Source: Betaproteobacteria bacterium
GTDB lineage: Bacteria > Pseudomonadota > Gammaproteobacteria > Burkholderiales > Rhodocyclaceae
DNA length: 64,000 nucleotides
Direction of reading: 5' to 3'
Assembly (NCBI GenBank): GCA_009782565.1
Contig: WRIU01000011.1
Location: 17,280-81,279 of the forward strand
Part shown: positions 16,279 to 26,090 of the stretch, one piece after another
Position numbering within the stretch: position 1 is the first letter of the stretch
Layout: the number at the start of each line of letters is the position of its first letter
Notes under the pieces: model-generated
Databases searched by the model: none
Told to the model about the DNA's origin: nothing
The model's input: the letters and a program-made list of their open reading frames with translations, nothing else
Made by a program: the position numbers and the translations under genes

Positions 16279-18534
16279 ATGGATGACAAAAGCAGCATAT
16301 TCTTCAAATATCGCAAGATCATTCTTGCCGTAATCCTGTTCATGGTGGCAGACGCGATCGTCATCGGCATCAATTTCTACAACACTTACAAAGCCGATGA
16401 ATCCGCCGTGTCGATCAACCTGTCCGGTCGGCAGCGGATGATGTCGCAACGCATGACCAAGGCGCTCCTGACAATGGACCGCAGCCTGGAAACAGGGGAT
16501 GAGGATGGCGTCAAAACCAGCCTGAAGGAACTGACGCTGACCGTCAGGCGTTTCGACAGGACCCTGATGGGTTTCCGCGATGGCGCTATGGTCACTGGTG
16601 GCGACGACAACCCCACGTATCTTACTCAGGTTGATACGGACAAATCCCGGCAGTTCGTAGCGGACGCCTACGAGATATGGACTCCTTACATGAAGTGGCT
16701 GAAACCGCTGCTGAACGGCGACAGGGAATCCTTCCTGGACGAAAGGTTCAAGCAAAAGCTGACGGATACACAAACACTGGAAGAAGTGAAAAACAAGTTC
16801 AAGGCGGAGGAGGCTTTCACCGATGAGGAATTCGCAAAGAAACTGGAATACATAAAGAACGACCCTGACGCATTCAGAGCCGATCTCAAGGCAGCAGTAG
16901 ACTTCGCACTGGAAAAAAACCCGACACACAGTGAGCCGCAGAACAATCGGGCCGTCCTGAAGCTCATGAACGCCCTGACCACCGACCTGGAACACGTTGC
17001 CAATGAGCGAGCCGCGACTTTGCGGATCGTGCTGGTCGTCGGCATCCTGTTCGCGCTCTTTAACTTTAGCTACACCGTCGTCGTTTCGATCCGGGATTTG
17101 ATAAGAGGCGACAGAAATCTTGCCCAAGCCCGTAAAGAGACGGCAGAAATTCTATCTACCGTGCGCGAAGGGCTATTCTTGCTGGACAAAGAAAAAAGGA
17201 TCGGAACGCAGTTCTCGGAGTCTCTACCCGATATATTGAGAAGGGATATTGTACCGGGTTCGGATTTTCTGCCTCACCTCGAAGCAATCGCCCCCAGGAA
17301 CATTTACGAAGCCGCCATGGACTATATTGATCTGCTCCTCGGCGACAGGGTCAAGGAAGCCCTGGTGACCAGCCTCAACCCCCTCACAAACGTACCCGTC
17401 CTTGCTACCGACGTACGTGGCAACACCCAGACACGCTATCTGTCCTTCTTCTTCAACAGGGTCGTTGCGGAAGAGAAAATCTCGCACTTGCTGGTCACGG
17501 TACAGGATGTCACCGACAAGGTCGTGCTCACGCAACAAGTCGAGCAAGCGAAGAACCAGGCAAAAATCGAGGTCGAAACCCTGCTGCGGCTGGCAAGCAG
17601 CGATTTCGATTCGCTCAAGCAATTCATTGACGGCGTTGGAGAATCGCTGGCACAAATCAACGAGAAGATGAGTACGCCCCATGACGATTCTCGTGAGCGC
17701 CTGCATACCCTGAACTACATCATGCGTATCGTGCACAGCGTCAAGGGCGAAGCGGCGGCACTCGGCATCGACGTGCTGGAGGCCTACGCGCATGAATGCG
17801 AAAAGGAAATGGTCGCCATGCGCGAAGAGGATTCGCTCAGCGGCGATCAGATGTTGCGGCTGGCCGTGTTGCTGGAAGGCTTCTACCAGCGCCATTCCTC
17901 GCTCGCCCAGATCGTCTCCCGCCTTGGCAACGCGCTCGGCAAGACGCAGACTGCGGGTGAATGGACTGCCCAGAAACACCCGTTCGCGGATCACATCACC
18001 GCGCTCGCGCAGCGGATCGCTGTGGATCATGGCAAGCAGATCGAAGTCTCCTGCCAGTTTGAAAGATTCTTCTCCCTGCCCAAAGCCACGACAAAGGAAT
18101 TACAGGACATTTCCATTCAACTCGTGCGAAACGCCATGACGCACGGTATCGAAGTACCCAACAAGCGGACTGTTAACAACAAGCCGCCAACCGGCGCGCT
18201 AAGCCTCTGGTGTGAATACCTGGGCCACGGCCAGTACACCTTCACAGTGCGGGATGACGGATGCGGCATCGTCCCGGAGCGCCTGCGCGAGCATTTCGTG
18301 AAAAAGAACATCATAAGCCCAGAGGAAGCGGCTGCCCTGAGCGACCATGAAATAGCCAACCATCTTTTCCAACCGGGCATTTCGACCTCAGAGGCAGCCG
18401 ATCAGGATTCCGGGCACGGTATCGGGTTGGATGTAGTATTGGAAAAAGTGAGGGACATGGGCGGGTACATGCTGGTCAAGAGCCGCCCGAACCAGTTCAC
18501 CGAATTCAGCATCCAGTTCAGCACGGTACATTGA
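16279..18534 (+). CDS. PilJ/NarX-type sensor fused to a CheA-like histidine kinase
   Basis: A 751-residue membrane kinase. A transmembrane helix (about 12-34) precedes a periplasmic PilJ-type domain with the NarX-like P-box SINLSGRQRMMSQRMTKALL (46-64), the region that binds nitrate or nitrite in NarX/NasR relatives. A second helix lies at about 248-270. A possible degenerate PAS-like segment (290-415) and a coiled linker follow. Then come an Hpt domain with phospho-accepting His486 in RIVHSVKGEAAALG and a CheA-type ATPase (LVRNAMTHGIE 615-625, DDGCGI 659-664, GHGIGLDVV 712-720). The protein ends right after the ATPase, so the CheW-like P5 domain of true CheA is absent. It heads an operon with cheY- and cheX-like genes, just upstream of nap. 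A role in nitrate or nitrite sensing is inferred. Confidence 0.85.
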   Translation: MDDKSSIFFKYRKIILAVILFMVADAIVIGINFYNTYKADESAVSINLSGRQRMMSQRMTKALLTMDRSLETGDEDGVKTSLKELTLTVRRFDRTLMGFRDGAMVTGGDDNPTYLTQVDTDKSRQFVADAYEIWTPYMKWLKPLLNGDRESFLDERFKQKLTDTQTLEEVKNKFKAEEAFTDEEFAKKLEYIKNDPDAFRADLKAAVDFALEKNPTHSEPQNNRAVLKLMNALTTDLEHVANERAATLRIVLVVGILFALFNFSYTVVVSIRDLIRGDRNLAQARKETAEILSTVREGLFLLDKEKRIGTQFSESLPDILRRDIVPGSDFLPHLEAIAPRNIYEAAMDYIDLLLGDRVKEALVTSLNPLTNVPVLATDVRGNTQTRYLSFFFNRVVAEEKISHLLVTVQDVTDKVVLTQQVEQAKNQAKIEVETLLRLASSDFDSLKQFIDGVGESLAQINEKMSTPHDDSRERLHTLNYIMRIVHSVKGEAAALGIDVLEAYAHECEKEMVAMREEDSLSGDQMLRLAVLLEGFYQRHSSLAQIVSRLGNALGKTQTAGEWTAQKHPFADHITALAQRIAVDHGKQIEVSCQFERFFSLPKATTKELQDISIQLVRNAMTHGIEVPNKRTVNNKPPTGALSLWCEYLGHGQYTFTVRDDGCGIVPERLREHFVKKNIISPEEAAALSDHEIANHLFQPGISTSEAADQDSGHGIGLDVVLEKVRDMGGYMLVKSRPNQFTEFSIQFSTVH

Positions 18535-18549
18535 AAGAAAATCACAGAA

Positions 18550-18918
18550 ATGAAACTCCTGATCGTCGATGACTCCGCGCTCATCAGAAGCCGTATCGCC
18601 CGCATTCTGAATGACCCGAGGCTGAACACCATCCAGCTTCTGGGCATGGCCAGGAACGGCAAGGAAGCCATCATGCTCTTCCTGCAACACATGCCTGAGC
18701 TTGTAACAATGGACATCACCATGCCCGAAATGGATGGAATAGAGTGCACGGAGAAAATGATTGAACTCCGCCACGATTGCAGCATACTTGTCATCTCCGC
18801 GTTGAGCGACAAGGCTACAGCCCTGAAAGCGCTGAAAAAAGGTGCGCGTGGATTCCTCTACAAACCATTTTCCGACGAAGACCTGATCGCGGCATTTTTG
18901 GAGCTTACAAGTCCATGA
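18550..18918 (+). CDS. Stand-alone CheY-like response regulator
   Basis: A 122-residue receiver domain with no output domain. The acidic pair is Asp7-Asp8 (IVDDSA), the phospho-acceptor is Asp55 in TMDITMPEMDG, the switch serine is in VISAL and Lys105 is in LYKPF. It begins 15 bases after the kinase gene and overlaps the cheX-like gene by four bases. It is presumably phosphorylated by the upstream kinase. Without a DNA-binding domain it must act by protein contact or pass phosphate on. Confidence 0.92.
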   Translation: MKLLIVDDSALIRSRIARILNDPRLNTIQLLGMARNGKEAIMLFLQHMPELVTMDITMPEMDGIECTEKMIELRHDCSILVISALSDKATALKALKKGARGFLYKPFSDEDLIAAFLELTSP

Positions 18919-19412
18919 AAGGCATCAACGAAAAAGACATCCATATTTTCGTGGACGCGGTCAGCAACTTTTTCTTCCACGCAACCCAAGAAAAAGTAGA
19001 GATCAAAACCGCGTACCTGCTGGAAAACGATGTCCCGTCCTCCACATACGACCTGACCAGCTACATTACGCTGTCCGGAAGTTTCACCGGGCGCATCTAT
19101 TTCTCCGCGCCGCGTACCATGCTGACTCATCTGCTGGTCGCGATGGGCGAGCAGACACGGGACAACGACCGCCTGCTCGATGCCGCCGGAGAAATCGCCA
19201 ACACAATTTCCGGTAATGCACGCAAACACTTCGGCGAAACAATGGAAATTTCGGTGCCAACCGCGCAGGCAACGGATCCCGATTGGCTGAAAACCGTCGT
19301 CTCACCACACTCCTACATCATTCTCGTGAAATGGAAGCACTACCGGGCTTCCGTCGTTGTGGATATCCAGCGCGCCGATGTCCCGCTCATCGTACCGAAA
19401 GCGGAAAATTAA
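18915..19412 (+). CDS. CheX-like phosphatase
   Basis: CheX/CheC/FliY-family proteins dephosphorylate CheY-P. The 165-residue protein has the CheX fold pattern. Key features are ITLSGSFTGRIYFSAPRTML and the catalytic helix DAAGEIANTISGNAR, in which Glu-x2-Asn is the phosphatase motif. ATG 18915 overlaps the response-regulator stop (ATGA). Together the three genes make a compact kinase-receiver-phosphatase circuit without receptors, CheW, CheR or CheB. Confidence 0.85.
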   Translation: MKGINEKDIHIFVDAVSNFFFHATQEKVEIKTAYLLENDVPSSTYDLTSYITLSGSFTGRIYFSAPRTMLTHLLVAMGEQTRDNDRLLDAAGEIANTISGNARKHFGETMEISVPTAQATDPDWLKTVVSPHSYIILVKWKHYRASVVVDIQRADVPLIVPKAEN

Positions 19413-19490
19413 CAGCCAAGTTATCCTATCCAGAACTCAAAAAAGCTATCTGGAGTTTACGTGCTCTCTCGTGGGTACGCCTCTGTTTTT

Positions 19491-19504
19491 TTGATATAAA
19501 TCAA
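19491..19504 (+). promoter_or_regulatory. FNR/Anr-type binding site of the nap operon
   Basis: TTGATATAAATCAA matches the FNR consensus TTGAT-N4-ATCAA exactly. Its centre (19497.5) lies 41.5 bases upstream of a start point near 19539, the spacing of a class II activator site. Confidence 0.9.
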
Positions 19505-19526
19505 GGTTGTCCTCAGCCCACAGGTT

Positions 19527-19532
19527 AGTATG
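19527..19532 (+). promoter_or_regulatory. -10 element of the FNR-dependent nap promoter
   Basis: TAGTAT (4 of 6 matches to TATAAT) sits 29.5 bases after the FNR-site centre, where the -10 of a class II FNR promoter should be. No -35 is needed in that class. Confidence 0.6.
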
Positions 19533-19585
19533 GAATTCTATATACTTATTAATTATATTCCTGAAATGGGAGAGGGTTTGTGGAT

Positions 19586-20152
19586 ATGGGTCGCCGCGCT
19601 TTCCTGCGCGGCCAGCGTTTGTGCAGGATCGTGGCGCCATACCGTCCCCCTTGGGCAATGGCCGAGGCGTTTTTTACACGCGCCTGTACTCGTTGCGGCG
19701 CTTGCGTGATGGCGTGCCCCACCGGGTTGCTCACACAAGGCACGGGAGGGTTTCCAGAAGCCAATTTCCAGCGGGCGCGTTGTACATTTTGCGCGGACTG
19801 CGCCCATGCCTGTGCGGAAAACGCCCAACAAAGCACGTCACCCCAGCCACCGGCCTTGGCCTTTTCCCCCGATCTTCCGCCTTGGACGCTCCATGCCACG
19901 GTTAGCTCGGCCTGTCTGCCTCACCGGGGCGTATTGTGCCGTTCCTGCGAAGGCCATTGCGAGGCGGGAGCCATCCGCTTTGTCCCGCGCCCAGGCTCTC
20001 CCGCACAGCCGGACATCACAGGATCACATTGCACCGGCTGCGGCGAATGCGTGGCATCCTGCCCGGTTCATGCCATTTCCATGCAGGCTTTTCCGCCACA
20101 CAATCCATCTGGCCTACATTCAACCCCTTTCCCGGAAAAACCCCCTCAATGA
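19586..20152 (+). CDS. napF: Ferredoxin-type protein NapF
   Basis: NapF is a cytoplasmic iron-sulfur protein that assists loading or maturation of NapA. The 188-residue protein starts MGRRAFLRGQRL and carries several four-cysteine cluster motifs, including CTRCGACVMACP, CTFCADCAHAC, CRSCEGHCE and CTGCGECVASCP. ATG 19586 has a GGGAGAGGG site at 19568-19576; a GTG six bases upstream is the alternative. First gene of napFDAGHBC, and its stop overlaps napD (ATGA). Confidence 0.92.
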   Translation: MGRRAFLRGQRLCRIVAPYRPPWAMAEAFFTRACTRCGACVMACPTGLLTQGTGGFPEANFQRARCTFCADCAHACAENAQQSTSPQPPALAFSPDLPPWTLHATVSSACLPHRGVLCRSCEGHCEAGAIRFVPRPGSPAQPDITGSHCTGCGECVASCPVHAISMQAFPPHNPSGLHSTPFPEKPPQ

Positions 20153-20400
20153 AAATCGTCAGCCTCGTCCTGAAGTTCATGCCAGACTATGCCGATGAAA
20201 TAAAAGCCGCCGTCGAAACCGTACCCGGAGCCAGTGTGGCAGCCGATAGCGGCGACGGGCGTATGATTGTTTTGCTGGAAGACGGCCCGGACTATGCCGT
20301 CTCCGACTCCATCATCCAAGTCCACCAAATCCCCCAAGTGATGTCTGCAACCCTTTCCTACGAATATTCGGATGAAGTACACGCTCTCGAGGAGAACTGA
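20149..20400 (+). CDS. napD: NapA signal-peptide-binding chaperone NapD
   Basis: NapD binds the Tat signal of NapA and holds it back until the cofactor is inserted. The 83-residue protein is of normal size and begins [20 protein letters not shown]. It has the family's [10 protein letters not shown] and [11 protein letters not shown] blocks. It overlaps napF by four bases and ends one base before the napA start codon, indicating tight coupling. Confidence 0.9.
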   Translation: MKIVSLVLKFMPDYADEIKAAVETVPGASVAADSGDGRMIVLLEDGPDYAVSDSIIQVHQIPQVMSATLSYEYSDEVHALEEN

Positions 20401-20401
20401 A

Positions 20402-22942
20402 ATGACCAACCGCCGCGACTTTCTGAAAACCCAAGCTGTTGCCACCGCTGCTGCGGCAGCCGGCATGACACTGCCTGTCACTAAAGCCATCGCCGACGAT
20501 AACATCCGCTGGGACAAAATCCCCTGCCGTTTTTGCGGTACGGGCTGCTCAGTGCTGGCAGGCGTGCAGGGAGGCAGACTGGTTGCCACGCAAGGCGACC
20601 CGGACTCGCCCGTGAATCGTGGGTTGAACTGCATCAAAGGATATTTCCTGTCCAAGATCATGTACGGCAAGGACAGGCTCACGCAGCCCCTGCTGCGGAA
20701 GAAAGGCGGCAAATACGACAAGAATGGCGACTTCACGCCCGTTTCATGGAAAGAAGCCTTCGACATCATGGAACAAAAATGGAAAGAAGCCCTGAAGAGT
20801 TCCGGGCCGACCTCCGTCGCTATGTTCGGTTCGGGGCAATGGACGATCTGGGAGGGTTACGCCGCTGCGAAACTGTACAAGGCCGGTTTCCGCTCCAACA
20901 ACATCGACCCGAACGCCCGTCACTGCATGGCTTCCGCCGTGGTCGGCTTCATGCGGACCTTCGGTATTGATGAACCGATGGGCTGCTATGACGACATCGA
21001 GAACGCCGACGCCTTCGTGCTCTGGGGCGCCAACATGGCGGAAATGCACCCGGTACTGTGGTCGCGCGTCACCGACCGCCGCCTGACCCACAAAGGCTGC
21101 CAAGTCCATGTGCTGTCCACCTTCGAGCATCGTTCGTACGAACTGTCCGACAACTCGATGATATTCCATCCGCAATCCGACCTGGCCATCCTGAACTTCG
21201 TCGCCAACTACATCATTCAGAGTGGCAAAGTTGACAAGACTTTCGTCGACAAGTGCGTCAACTTCAAGAAAGGCGTCACCGACATCGGCTACGGCCTACG
21301 TCCCGGTCATGACCTTGAGAAAAACGCCACCGCCAACGGCTATCCCGGCGCTGACGACAAACCCAAGGGCGACCCCGGCAAATCCGAGCCCATCAGCTTC
21401 GAGGAATACGCCAAGTTCGTCTCCGAATACACGCTGGAAAAAGCCGTTCAACTCTCCGGTGTACCTGCCGACAAACTCAAGAAGCTGGCCGAACTGTTCA
21501 CCGACCCGTCCAAGAAAGTGGTCTCCTTCTGGACGATGGGCGTCAACCAGCACGTGCGCGGCACCTGGGTCAACAACCTGATCTACAACATCCACCTGCT
21601 CACCGGCAAGATTTCCAAGCCCGGCAACGGCCCCTTCTCCCTGACCGGGCAGCCTTCGGCCTGTGGCACGGCGCGGGAAGTCGGCACCTTCGCGCACCGG
21701 CTGCCCGCCGACATGGTGGTTGGCAATCCGGAGCATCGGAAATTGTCAGAGACCCTCTGGAAACTGCCCGAAGGGACAATCCCTGAGAAGGTCGGCCTAC
21801 ACGCCGTAGCGCAAAGCCGCGCCCTGAAGGATGGCAAACTCAAGTGCTACTGGACGTCCACAACCAACAACATGCAGGCCGGGCCAAACATCAACGGGGA
21901 AATTCTCCCCGGCTGGCGCAACCCCAACGCCTTCGTAGTGGTCTCCGACGCCTATCCCACGGTATCCGCGCAATCTGCCGACCTGATCCTTCCCACGGCC
22001 ATGTGGGCAGAGAAGGAAGGAGCCTACGGCAATGCCGAGCGGCGCACCCAGTTCTGGCGCCAGCAGGTCAAGGCACCAGGCGAATCCCGTTCCGACCTCT
22101 GGCAATACCTGGAATTCTCCAAGCGCTTCAAGGTGGAAGACGTCTGGCCGGCCGACCTGATCGACAAGAAGCCAGAATACAAGGGCAAGACCCTGTTCGA
22201 TGTCCTCTTTGCCAACGGCGCTGGCAACAAGTTCCCCAAGGACAACGTAGCTGCCGTTGCAGCCAAGGCAACAAAGAACGTTTTCAAAGGCTACACCAAC
22301 GACGAATCCGAATACTTCGGCTTCTACGTGCAGAAAGGCCTGTTCGAGGAATACGCGGCCTTTGGCCGGGATCATCATCACGACCTGAACGAGTTCGACA
22401 CCTATCACCAATCGCGCGGCCAGCGCTGGCCTGTCAAGGATGGCAAGGAAACCTTGTGGCGCTTCAACGAGAAATACGACCCCTACGTCAAGAAGGGCGA
22501 AGGTATCAGGTTCTACGGGCAGAAAGACGGCAAGGCGAATATTTTCGCCCTGCCCTACCAACCGCCCGCTGAATCGCCGGACAAGGAATACGACCTCTGG
22601 ATGTGCACGGGCCGTGTGCTGGAACATTGGCACACTGGCTCCATGACCCGCCGCGTTGAAGAGTTGCACCGCGCCGTACCGGAAGCGCTCGTCTACATGC
22701 ACCCGGAAGACGCCAAGGCGCGTGGCCTGCAACAAGGCTCCAGGGTCAAGGTCATCTCCCGCCGGGGCGAGATCATGTTGCAAGTCGACACGAAAGGACG
22801 CAACAAGCCGCCTCGCGGCCTGGTGTTCGTACCCTTCTTCGACGAGCAAAAACTCGTCAACAAGCTCATCCTTGACGCCACCTGTCCGCTTTCCAAAGAA
22901 ACGGACTTCAAAAAGAGTGCCGTCAAAGTGGTGAAAGCCTGA
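20402..22942 (+). CDS. napA: Periplasmic nitrate reductase catalytic subunit NapA
   Basis: NapA reduces nitrate to nitrite in the periplasm using a bis-MGD molybdenum centre and one [4Fe-4S] cluster. The 846-residue protein has a Tat signal ([19 protein letters not shown]). The cluster cysteines are Cys42, Cys45, Cys49 and Cys77 ([15 protein letters not shown]). The molybdenum ligand is Cys175 in [28 protein letters not shown] and [15 protein letters not shown] are late family blocks. ATG 20402 is preceded by GAGGAG. Electrons reach it through NapB from NapC and NapGH. Confidence 0.98.
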   Translation: MTNRRDFLKTQAVATAAAAAGMTLPVTKAIADDNIRWDKIPCRFCGTGCSVLAGVQGGRLVATQGDPDSPVNRGLNCIKGYFLSKIMYGKDRLTQPLLRKKGGKYDKNGDFTPVSWKEAFDIMEQKWKEALKSSGPTSVAMFGSGQWTIWEGYAAAKLYKAGFRSNNIDPNARHCMASAVVGFMRTFGIDEPMGCYDDIENADAFVLWGANMAEMHPVLWSRVTDRRLTHKGCQVHVLSTFEHRSYELSDNSMIFHPQSDLAILNFVANYIIQSGKVDKTFVDKCVNFKKGVTDIGYGLRPGHDLEKNATANGYPGADDKPKGDPGKSEPISFEEYAKFVSEYTLEKAVQLSGVPADKLKKLAELFTDPSKKVVSFWTMGVNQHVRGTWVNNLIYNIHLLTGKISKPGNGPFSLTGQPSACGTAREVGTFAHRLPADMVVGNPEHRKLSETLWKLPEGTIPEKVGLHAVAQSRALKDGKLKCYWTSTTNNMQAGPNINGEILPGWRNPNAFVVVSDAYPTVSAQSADLILPTAMWAEKEGAYGNAERRTQFWRQQVKAPGESRSDLWQYLEFSKRFKVEDVWPADLIDKKPEYKGKTLFDVLFANGAGNKFPKDNVAAVAAKATKNVFKGYTNDESEYFGFYVQKGLFEEYAAFGRDHHHDLNEFDTYHQSRGQRWPVKDGKETLWRFNEKYDPYVKKGEGIRFYGQKDGKANIFALPYQPPAESPDKEYDLWMCTGRVLEHWHTGSMTRRVEELHRAVPEALVYMHPEDAKARGLQQGSRVKVISRRGEIMLQVDTKGRNKPPRGLVFVPFFDEQKLVNKLILDATCPLSKETDFKKSAVKVVKA

Positions 22943-22969
22943 GAAGTTTTTCGCTGAAAGCGCCAGGCC

Positions 22970-23902
22970 ATGAACGCGGAGAAAGCCGTTGAACGCGCCA
23001 AAACCCCGGAGAAACCCACGGTTTCTCCGGGGCGGCGGAAATTCCTCTCCGGAATGGCCGGGGCGGCTGGTGGCGGCTGCCTCATGGCAATGGGCGTTGG
23101 TATCTACTCCCGTCAGGCCAGTGCGCTCCCCGCGCTGGCTCTGCGGCCTCCCGGCGCACTGCCGGAGGCGGAATTTCTCGCAGCCTGCACACGTTGCGGC
23201 CTGTGCATCCGGGACTGCCCTTACGACATTTTGAAGCTCGCCGCACCGGGCGACCCCGTACCGACCGGGACGCCGTACTTCACGGCTCGAACCGGCCCAT
23301 GCGAGATGTGCGAGGACGTTCCCTGCATCAAGAACTGTCCCACGGGCGCGCTCGACCCAAAGCTGCTGGTCGACGACGCCGACAAAGCGTCCGACGCCAA
23401 GCCCGACATCAACAAGGCGCGCATGGGGCTGGCCGTCCTTGTCGACCAGGAAAACTGCGTTGCTTTTCTCGGGCTGCGTTGTGAAATTTGCTATAACGCC
23501 TGCCCGCTTATCGGCAAGGCTATTACGCTGGAAAAACGTCACAACCCCCGCTCCGACCGTCATGCCATGCTTCTGCCTGAGGTGCATTCGGAATACTGCA
23601 CCGGCTGCGGCCTGTGCGAAAAATCCTGCATCCTGGAAGAAACAGCTATCAGGGTGCTGCCGCCCACACTGGCTCAAGGCAAGGGTGGCGAACATTACCG
23701 CAAGGGATGGGAAGAACGGGAAAAACACGGCGGCTCGCTGATCGGCGACCAGTTGGAACTCCCGGTACGCGGGCTGGAACACAAGCGATTCGGGGATACC
23801 CGTGTCTACGAGGACACGCCCACGGACACCGGCCCCGGCATTGACCCTCCACCCTTTGATCCGAGTTTACTCAACGGTTCTGATCCGGAGGCCAAGCCAT
23901 GA
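22970..23902 (+). CDS. napG: Ferredoxin-type quinol dehydrogenase subunit NapG
   Basis: NapG is a periplasmic iron-sulfur protein that with NapH passes electrons from quinol towards NapA/B. The 310-residue protein has a Tat-type leader (GRRKFLSGMAGAAGGG). Four cluster-binding groups follow: CTRCGLCIRDCP, CEMCEDVPCIKNCP, CEICYNACP and CTGCGLCEKSC. It overlaps napH by four bases. A napG-napH pair alongside napC indicates two electron routes from the quinol pool. Confidence 0.95.
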   Translation: MNAEKAVERAKTPEKPTVSPGRRKFLSGMAGAAGGGCLMAMGVGIYSRQASALPALALRPPGALPEAEFLAACTRCGLCIRDCPYDILKLAAPGDPVPTGTPYFTARTGPCEMCEDVPCIKNCPTGALDPKLLVDDADKASDAKPDINKARMGLAVLVDQENCVAFLGLRCEICYNACPLIGKAITLEKRHNPRSDRHAMLLPEVHSEYCTGCGLCEKSCILEETAIRVLPPTLAQGKGGEHYRKGWEEREKHGGSLIGDQLELPVRGLEHKRFGDTRVYEDTPTDTGPGIDPPPFDPSLLNGSDPEAKP

Positions 23903-24897
23903 GCGCCAGCAGCCAGAACAGGCCCGGACAGGACGCCATCGCCAGCAAGGGCTGGCTTGCGGCTCACAAGTGGCTGCTATTGCGTCGTATCAGCCAGTTG
24001 TTCATCCTGGCTCTCTTCATGATCAGCCCGTGGCTCGGCATCTGGATCAGCAAGGGCAGTTCCTCCTCCAGTTCCGAACAAGAGGCTTTGTCCCTGGTCA
24101 ATACGGGCAATCTGGTCTCCAGCATACCCACCGGTCTTACACAGAAGGCTCCGCCCTCAACCGATGTTTTCTGGATCATCAAAGGCAACCTGTCCTCCAG
24201 TCTCTTGCTGGACACTGTGCCCCTGACCGACCCCTACATCTTCCTGCAAATGCTTGCAGCGGGCTTCCTGCCTGCCGCGACAGCCGTTATCGGCGCGCTC
24301 ATCCTGGCCGCCTTTTACATGCTCATCGGCGGGCGTGTGTTCTGTTCCTGGGTTTGCCCGGTCAACATGATTACCGACGGTGCCTCATGGGCGCGTCGGC
24401 GCTTCAATATCAAATCCAACCACGCACCCCACGCTAATACCCGCTATTGGTTCCTGGCCGGAACGTTCGTTGCTGCCGCGATTACCGGAACCTTGGCCGT
24501 GGAATGGGTCAACCCGGTCTCAATCGCCCATCGCGGCCTGTTTTTCGGCATGGGCGCGGGGCTGTGGATTCTCGTTGCCCTGTTTCTTTACGATTTGTTC
24601 GTCGCCAGCCGAGGCTGGTGCGGTCACCTTTGCCCGATGGGCGCGTTCTACAGCCTGCTCGGCAAAACCGCCCTGCTGCGCGTGGCGGCTCCCCTCCGGG
24701 ATGCCTGTGACGACTGCATGGACTGTTTCGTTATCTGCCCTGAACCTCAGGTCATTCGTCCTGCACTCAAAAAAGTGGGGCAGAGCACCCCTGTCATTCT
24801 CGATTCCCGTTGTACGACCTGCGGACGCTGCATAGACGTTTGCAGCAAACAGGTTTTCAGACTCACCCATCGCTTCGACCAGAGGAGTTCATCATGA
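23899..24897 (+). CDS. napH: Quinol dehydrogenase membrane subunit NapH
   Basis: NapH is an integral membrane protein with iron-sulfur clusters that oxidises quinol for NapG. The 332-residue protein has membrane helices at about 31-50, 100-125, 150-175 and 195-215. The cytoplasmic CX3CP motifs are FCSWVCPVN and WCGHLCPMG. Two C-terminal ferredoxin motifs follow, CDDCMDCFVICPEP and CTTCGRCIDVCSKQ. Its start overlaps napG and its stop overlaps napB, so the three are translationally coupled. Confidence 0.95.
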   Translation: MSASSQNRPGQDAIASKGWLAAHKWLLLRRISQLFILALFMISPWLGIWISKGSSSSSSEQEALSLVNTGNLVSSIPTGLTQKAPPSTDVFWIIKGNLSSSLLLDTVPLTDPYIFLQMLAAGFLPAATAVIGALILAAFYMLIGGRVFCSWVCPVNMITDGASWARRRFNIKSNHAPHANTRYWFLAGTFVAAAITGTLAVEWVNPVSIAHRGLFFGMGAGLWILVALFLYDLFVASRGWCGHLCPMGAFYSLLGKTALLRVAAPLRDACDDCMDCFVICPEPQVIRPALKKVGQSTPVILDSRCTTCGRCIDVCSKQVFRLTHRFDQRSSS

Positions 24898-25349
24898 AAA
24901 GACGCTTCCTTGCTATCGTCCCGACTGCCGTACTAGCAACGAGTTTGATGTTGCTCACCGGCATTTCCCAAGCAGCAGATGACGGCGGTCTTGCTACGTT
25001 GCGTGGCGCACCCGTTTCGGCGGCGGAGAAGTCGCCCACTGGCGACGGGCTCAAGAAGGCGCTCGAAACCGCGCCGGTGGATCGTAATTTTGAGGATCAA
25101 CCGCCATTGGTGTCGCACGCGGTGGATGAGTATCCTGTCACCAAGGACTTCAACAAGTGCATGGACTGCCACTCCGAAGCGAATTACAAAAAGGAAAAGG
25201 CCACCAAAGTCGGAAGTTCCCACTACAAGGATGCAGCCGGAAATCAGTTGAAAGCCATTTCATCTCGCCGCTACTTCTGTGTGCAGTGCCATGTTCCCCA
25301 GGTTGATGCCAAACCACTGGTCGGTAACACCTTCACAGGCCCGAAATAA
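24894..25349 (+). CDS. napB: Dihaem cytochrome NapB, electron-transfer subunit
   Basis: NapB is the periplasmic dihaem c-type cytochrome that feeds NapA. The 151-residue protein has a cleavable signal peptide (MKRRFLAIVPTAV..GISQA) and two haem motifs, CMDCH and CVQCH. Between them lies the family segment SSHYKDAAGNQLKAISSRRYFCVQCH. ATG 24894 overlaps the napH stop. Length is normal for the family. Confidence 0.96.
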   Translation: MKRRFLAIVPTAVLATSLMLLTGISQAADDGGLATLRGAPVSAAEKSPTGDGLKKALETAPVDRNFEDQPPLVSHAVDEYPVTKDFNKCMDCHSEANYKKEKATKVGSSHYKDAAGNQLKAISSRRYFCVQCHVPQVDAKPLVGNTFTGPK

Positions 25350-25375
25350 TCCCCTATCAACTGTCAGGCGCATAG

Positions 25376-26068
25376 ATGATGGATACCGATCAACCTGATA
25401 ACGCTCCCGCTCCCGCCCAGAAAACGAAACGACGGCGGAAGCGGGAGAAGAAACGCCTCGTGTCGGTTTCCGTCGTAGTGGCCTTCGTTTTGGGCGTCCT
25501 GTTCCTGGGTATTTTCAACACAGTGCTGGACTGGGCATACACGGAAGAGTTCTGTATCAGTTGTCACGAAATGAAGGACAACGCGTATCAGGAATACCAG
25601 TACAGCGCCCACTTCACCAGCCGTAGCGGTGTACGGCCAACTTGCAAGGATTGCCATCTACCGGAGAAAGGTCTCTTCAAGATCATCCGCAAGATTGAGG
25701 CGTCCAACGATATTTGGCATAACCTGTTAGGTTCCATCAACACGCCTGAAAAGTACGAGGAAAAACGCGCGGTATTGGCACAAAGAGAATGGCAGCGCAT
25801 GAAAGCCAATGACTCGCAGGGATGCCGTAATTGCCACGATCCAAACTCTTTCGACTTCAGCAAGCAAGGCTACCGTTCCGTCCAGCAGCACGAAGACGGG
25901 TTGTTGTTGAAAGGGCAGACCTGCATCGATTGTCACAAAGGCATCGCGCATCGCCTGCCGAGAATCGACCAGAAAATCAACCAAGCCGATCCGCCAGGTA
26001 TCTTGGAGGAGATTTTCCGGTCTATCGCCGTTCAGAAAGAAGAAACCTCCAACGAACAAACAAAGTAA
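25376..26068 (+). CDS. napC: Tetrahaem quinol dehydrogenase NapC
   Basis: NapC is a membrane-anchored tetrahaem cytochrome of the NapC/NirT family that oxidises quinol and reduces NapB. The 230-residue protein has an N-terminal anchor helix (VSVSVVVAFVLGVLFLGIF) after a highly basic stretch. Four CXXCH motifs are present: CISCH, CKDCH, CRNCH and CIDCH. HKGIAHRLP near the end is typical. It closes the nap genes, and moaA starts only 22 bases later, which suggests read-through into cofactor genes. Confidence 0.95.
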   Translation: MMDTDQPDNAPAPAQKTKRRRKREKKRLVSVSVVVAFVLGVLFLGIFNTVLDWAYTEEFCISCHEMKDNAYQEYQYSAHFTSRSGVRPTCKDCHLPEKGLFKIIRKIEASNDIWHNLLGSINTPEKYEEKRAVLAQREWQRMKANDSQGCRNCHDPNSFDFSKQGYRSVQQHEDGLLLKGQTCIDCHKGIAHRLPRIDQKINQADPPGILEEIFRSIAVQKEETSNEQTK

Positions 26069-26090
26069 GAGCATTCACTGAGGTGATGTG

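Noticed and set aside
21797..23782. 661-codon open frame on the minus strand
   Set aside because: It runs antisense through napA and napG, both certain by motifs. It is a shadow of codon bias in GC-rich genes.
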